From NCBI GenBank assembly GCA_036339375.1, contig JAYZBC010000025.1, forward strand, positions 54,026 through 118,025: 64,000 nt of DNA. Direction: 5' to 3'. The notes beneath the pieces were generated by a model. The model was not told the origin of the DNA. It worked only from the letters and a program-made list of their open reading frames with translations, and did not search any database. The stretch is from JAYZBC01 sp036339375 (GTDB taxonomy: Bacteria; Pseudomonadota; Alphaproteobacteria; MPNO01; UBA2964). Each line of letters opens with the position of its first letter. Positions within the stretch are counted from its first letter, which is position 1. Below are positions 63,496 to 64,000 of this stretch, piece after piece. Both the position numbers and the translations under genes were made by a program.

Positions 63496-63804
63496 CTAAA
63501 GCCTAATTTCCACGTCTACACCAGCCGCCAAATCAAGTTTCATCAACGCATCAACGGTCTGTGGAGTGGGATCCACTATATCGAGAAGGCGTTTGTGCGT
63601 CCTTATTTCAAATTGCTCGCGCGATTTTTTATTTACGTGGGGGGAACGTAGTACCGTAAATTTTTCTATTCTCGTTGGTAAAGGAATTGGACCACGCACC
63701 TTCGCTCCTGTCCTTTTCGCCGTGTTAACAATTTCATGAGTGGAGGAATCGAGGAGTCGATGATCAAATGCCTTTAGGCGAATTCTAATATTCTGACTAT
63801 CCAT
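63496..63804 (-). CDS. rpsJ: 30S ribosomal protein S10
   Basis: 102 residues, with RIRLKAFDHRLLD, VRGPIPLPTRIEKFTVLRSPH and the anti-termination (NusE) role known for the family. A GTG directly precedes the ATG; AGGA lies nine bases before the ATG and six before the GTG. First ribosomal gene after tuf. Confidence 0.98.
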   Translation of the reverse strand: MDSQNIRIRLKAFDHRLLDSSTHEIVNTAKRTGAKVRGPIPLPTRIEKFTVLRSPHVNKKSREQFEIRTHKRLLDIVDPTPQTVDALMKLDLAAGVDVEIRL

Positions 63805-63844
63805 CACTATAATTCCTAGTAGATCATCTTATTTTGTAACAAAA

Positions 63845-64000
63845 TCACTCTTTAATTGAGGCAACAACCCCAGCGCCAACTGTGCGTCCCCCCTCGCGAA
63901 TTGCAAAACGAAGACCGTCATCCATCGCTATCGGTTGAATGAGGGTGACGTCCATCGTAACGTTATCCCCCGGCATAATCATTTCTGTACCTTCTGGCAA
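63845..64000 (-). CDS. tuf: Elongation factor Tu, 3' end (partial)
   Basis: The last 51 codons of EF-Tu; the gene continues past the right edge. The visible domain III residues include MIMPGDNVTMDVTLIQPIA and the C-terminal FAIREGGRTVGAGVV ending SIKE. A tuf copy directly upstream of rpsJ is the usual proteobacterial arrangement. Confidence 0.97.
   Translation of the reverse strand: MPEGTEMIMPGDNVTMDVTLIQPIAMDDGLRFAIREGGRTVGAGVVASIKE

Overview
The window looks like chromosome from an AT-rich alphaproteobacterium, probably a free-living aerobic heterotroph of a Rhodospirillales- or SAR116-like kind. That placement is inferred from gene content. The supporting signs are: an ATP12-type F1 assembly chaperone; a DUF1489 protein; the order dapA-smpB / folK / rpoZ-rel / pdxJ-acpS-lepB-rnc-era / recO; the block rplQ-htrA-rarA-rluC-HAD-ATP12; an S10-spc-alpha ribosomal cluster that runs adk-rpsM-rpsK-rpoA-rplQ without rpsD or rpmJ; and a porphobilinogen synthase lacking the zinc cysteines. 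No rRNA, phage, insertion sequence or CRISPR array was seen.

Layout. 1-9.1 kb is mixed metabolism: an alpha/beta hydrolase coupled to a luciferase-like flavin oxidoreductase, an aldo/keto reductase, an MFS permease, an O-acetylhomoserine sulfhydrylase-type PLP enzyme, hemB, a thioesterase, a flavin reductase and the leucyl-transferase bpt. 9.3-12.5 kb holds a complete TRAP transporter whose Tat-exported binding protein converges on its two permease genes across a strong bidirectional terminator. 12.5-27.3 kb is the conserved alphaproteobacterial housekeeping block (parC, recO, era, rnc, lepB, acpS, pdxJ, rel, rpoZ, folK, smpB, dapA). Three extra genes sit inside it: a Tat-signal PhoD-type phosphatase, an ACMSD-like amidohydrolase and a family-5-like uracil-DNA glycosylase.

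27.5-43.6 kb is an accessory catabolic region. It has a serine/threonine dehydratase, an AMP-forming acid-CoA ligase beside a small protein that resembles archaeal CTP-dependent riboflavin kinase, tRNA-Gly(CCC), a class III CoA-transferase, a RidA-like protein, an FAH-family hydrolase and a cytosolic molybdopterin enzyme. These are followed by a tightly coupled lower meta-cleavage operon (dmpE-F-G-H equivalents), two tandem Rieske ferredoxins with a ferredoxin reductase, a DUF1489 gene and a divergent SLC13-like permease. The lower pathway would turn 2-oxopent-4-enoate or 4-oxalocrotonate into pyruvate and acetyl-CoA. No ring-cleavage dioxygenase or terminal oxygenase is present, so the upper pathway must lie elsewhere or be unconventional.

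43.7-64 kb starts with tRNA-Leu(GAG) and lipB, continues through ATP12, a HAD phosphatase, rluC, rarA and htrA, and ends in the long ribosomal protein superoperon read on the minus strand. That superoperon runs from the 3' part of tuf at the right edge down to rplQ and a clear rho-independent terminator. A near-consensus promoter in the adk-rpsM gap probably gives the rpsM-rpsK-rpoA-rplQ segment its own start.

The most noteworthy items are the archaeal-type riboflavin-kinase-like gene, the molybdoenzyme with acetylene-hydratase-like spacing but a changed active-site residue, and the orphan electron-transfer and lower-pathway module. Nothing here amounts to a clearly new defence or mobile system.
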